Shown piece after piece: positions 6,366 through 7,111 of a stretch of 7,111 nt of DNA (its first letter is position 1; the number at the start of each line of letters is the position of its first letter). The DNA lies in contig CALMPX010000202.1 in NCBI GenBank assembly GCA_937871355.1, positions 1-7,111 on the forward strand, written 5' to 3'. Under the pieces are notes generated by a model, which had not been told where the DNA came from, searched no databases, and was given only the letters and a program-made list of their open reading frames with translations. The stretch is from an uncultured Bdellovibrio sp. (lineage in GTDB: Bacteria; Bdellovibrionota; Bdellovibrionia; Bdellovibrionales; Bdellovibrionaceae). A program made the position numbers and the translations under genes.

Positions 6366-6394
6366 TTTATACCAAACTAAAATCAGAGCATCAA
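6366..6394 (-). promoter_or_regulatory. Promoter of the PAP2-JmjC operon at leaderless spacing
   Basis: On the minus strand TTGATG (6389-6394) and TATAAA (6366-6371) have a 17-base spacer, and TGG precedes the -10, giving an extended -10. Six bases separate the -10 from the ATG, so the A of the start codon is the expected first transcribed base. An alternative promoter TTTTCA-N16-TATAGA (6396-6423) would give a leader of about 30 bases without a ribosome site. Confidence 0.55.
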
Positions 6395-6468
6395 ATCTAT
6401 AAAGAGTGTCATTTAAATGAAAATGCAAATTAGCGCCACGTGAAACTCTTTGTAATCTAGGCCGAGAT

Positions 6469-6505
6469 AATAAAAAAGGCTGTTTCATCAACAGCCTTTT
6501 TTATT
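6469..6505 (-). terminator. Symmetrical rho-independent terminator after the protease gene
   Basis: GGCTGTT (6478-6484) and AACAGCC (6490-6496) pair around a five-base loop. A6 (6472-6477) and T6 (6497-6502) extend the pairing and supply a U-run in both directions. It ends the protease transcript 20 bases after its stop codon. It could also stop plus-strand transcription, although no plus-strand gene is present. Confidence 0.93.
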
Positions 6506-6524
6506 TAAATTTTATAATATAAAA

Positions 6525-7111
6525 TTATGGTGTCGGTGGTGTCGGAGGAATTTGGGGCACCAAAGGTATTTGGGGTGCTGTTGGCTCCTGAGGAATCGGC
6601 GGTGCTGGTGGCGCTGGAGTAGGAGCAGGCTCAGGTAGTACAACCGGTACCTCATATATACTGATCGCCGCGGCCGCATTATTCACATTTAAAATTCCAC
6701 CTGAAACTGTTTTGTCGTGTAAATCAGTGATTGGAGTGACTGTTTTTAGCAGGATTGATTTGAGAGTCAAAGCCGCCGTGCCTGGATCTTTTAAGTAACT
6801 GTCATTGAAAGCTTTGTCCGCAGCACTGTGCATATAGGCAACGGCTCCGGCGACATGCGGAGTTGACATAGATGTTCCCGTTAATGATCCCCAACGGTTA
6901 CCTGGTAAAGTTGAATAAATATCAGTTCCTGGGGCAGCAATATCAATCATCGTTGTTCCGTAACCGGCTTGAGGATTAAGAACACCATTTTTATCAGTAT
7001 TCGTTACAGCAATAATATATTCACTATCACAGCCTGTTGGAACATCACCTTCTTTGTCGATGTCTATACCCATGTTAGCTGTGGCAATAGCGCTCAGAAT
7101 TCCCGCTTTTC
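6525..7111 (-). CDS. Subtilisin-family (S8) serine protease, C-terminal part, runs off the right edge
   Basis: The last 194 residues of a secreted serine protease; the frame stays open to the window edge, so the true start and the Asp and His of the catalytic triad lie outside. Visible are the oxyanion-hole region (ATAN, the S8 AAGN equivalent, about 7087-7076), the substrate-pocket strand YIIAVTNTD, MIDIAAPGTDIYST and the catalytic serine block GTSMSTPHVAGA, with the Ser codon at 6870-6872. An internal ATG at 7073 is not a start because the S8 fold continues upstream of it. After the domain comes a 38-residue tail (about 6528-6641) with 18 prolines and repeated PQIP and PTP units, ending the protein without a recognisable sorting or anchor domain. 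Probably degrades extracellular or prey/environmental protein, but that is inferred. It is followed by a strong terminator. Confidence 0.92.
   Translation of the reverse strand, partial: KAGILSAIATANMGIDIDKEGDVPTGCDSEYIIAVTNTDKNGVLNPQAGYGTTMIDIAAPGTDIYSTLPGNRWGSLTGTSMSTPHVAGAVAYMHSAADKAFNDSYLKDPGTAALTLKSILLKTVTPITDLHDKTVSGGILNVNNAAAAISIYEVPVVLPEPAPTPAPPAPPIPQEPTAPQIPLVPQIPPTPPTP

Noticed and set aside
6360..6491. N-terminal extension of the PAP2 gene starting at 6491
   Set aside because: The start codon falls inside the terminator hairpin and the extension would bury a clear lipoprotein signal peptide 44 residues in.
6525..7073. Complete small protease starting at the ATG at 7073
   Set aside because: The S8 fold continues in frame upstream to the window edge (KAGILSAIATAN), so this is an internal methionine.

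Overview
The window is about 7.1 kb of AT-rich DNA (estimated by eye, not computed) in which all eight genes lie on the minus strand. They are therefore read from the right edge towards the left. Several products are exported: two lipoproteins, a periplasmic protein and a secreted protease. Together with the short lysine-rich N-termini, AT-rich promoters and AAGGAG-type ribosome sites, this suggests a Gram-negative bacterium. The overall style reminds me of Bdellovibrionota (a low-GC relative of Bdellovibrio), but that is an impression and no phylogenetic marker is present.

Right part (about 5646-7111): the C-terminal half of a subtilisin-family (S8) serine protease with a proline-rich tail runs off the right edge. 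It ends at a strong, symmetrical rho-independent terminator (6469-6505). Next come a lipoprotein of the PAP2 / class A acid phosphatase family, whose best promoter predicts a leaderless mRNA, and a JmjC-type (Cupin_4) Fe(II)/2-oxoglutarate oxygenase. The last two overlap by four bases (ATGA) and should be translationally coupled.

Middle (about 2572-4660): a small four-helix membrane protein of unknown function with its own promoter, and a long nitronate monooxygenase-like flavoprotein. The 109-base gap between them reads as an orphan lysine-rich C-terminal tail, which could be a remnant of an originally longer membrane protein.

Left part (13-2498): a tight three-gene run of a periplasmic chalcone-isomerase-fold protein, an unknown lipoprotein and an acyltransferase of the MGAT-like LPLAT superfamily. 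CHI-fold relatives bind fatty acids and the last gene is an acyltransferase, so a shared role in envelope lipid handling is a reasonable hypothesis. The acyltransferase start codon has no Shine-Dalgarno sequence and sits in the apical loop of a two-part hairpin 12 bases after the upstream stop codon, which suggests control by translational coupling.

I see no mobile elements, CRISPR arrays, tRNA or rRNA genes, and no intergenic stretch over 300 bases. The gene content is mostly ordinary. The most interesting signals are in initiation and regulation: the start-codon hairpin, the leaderless promoter and the orphan tail.
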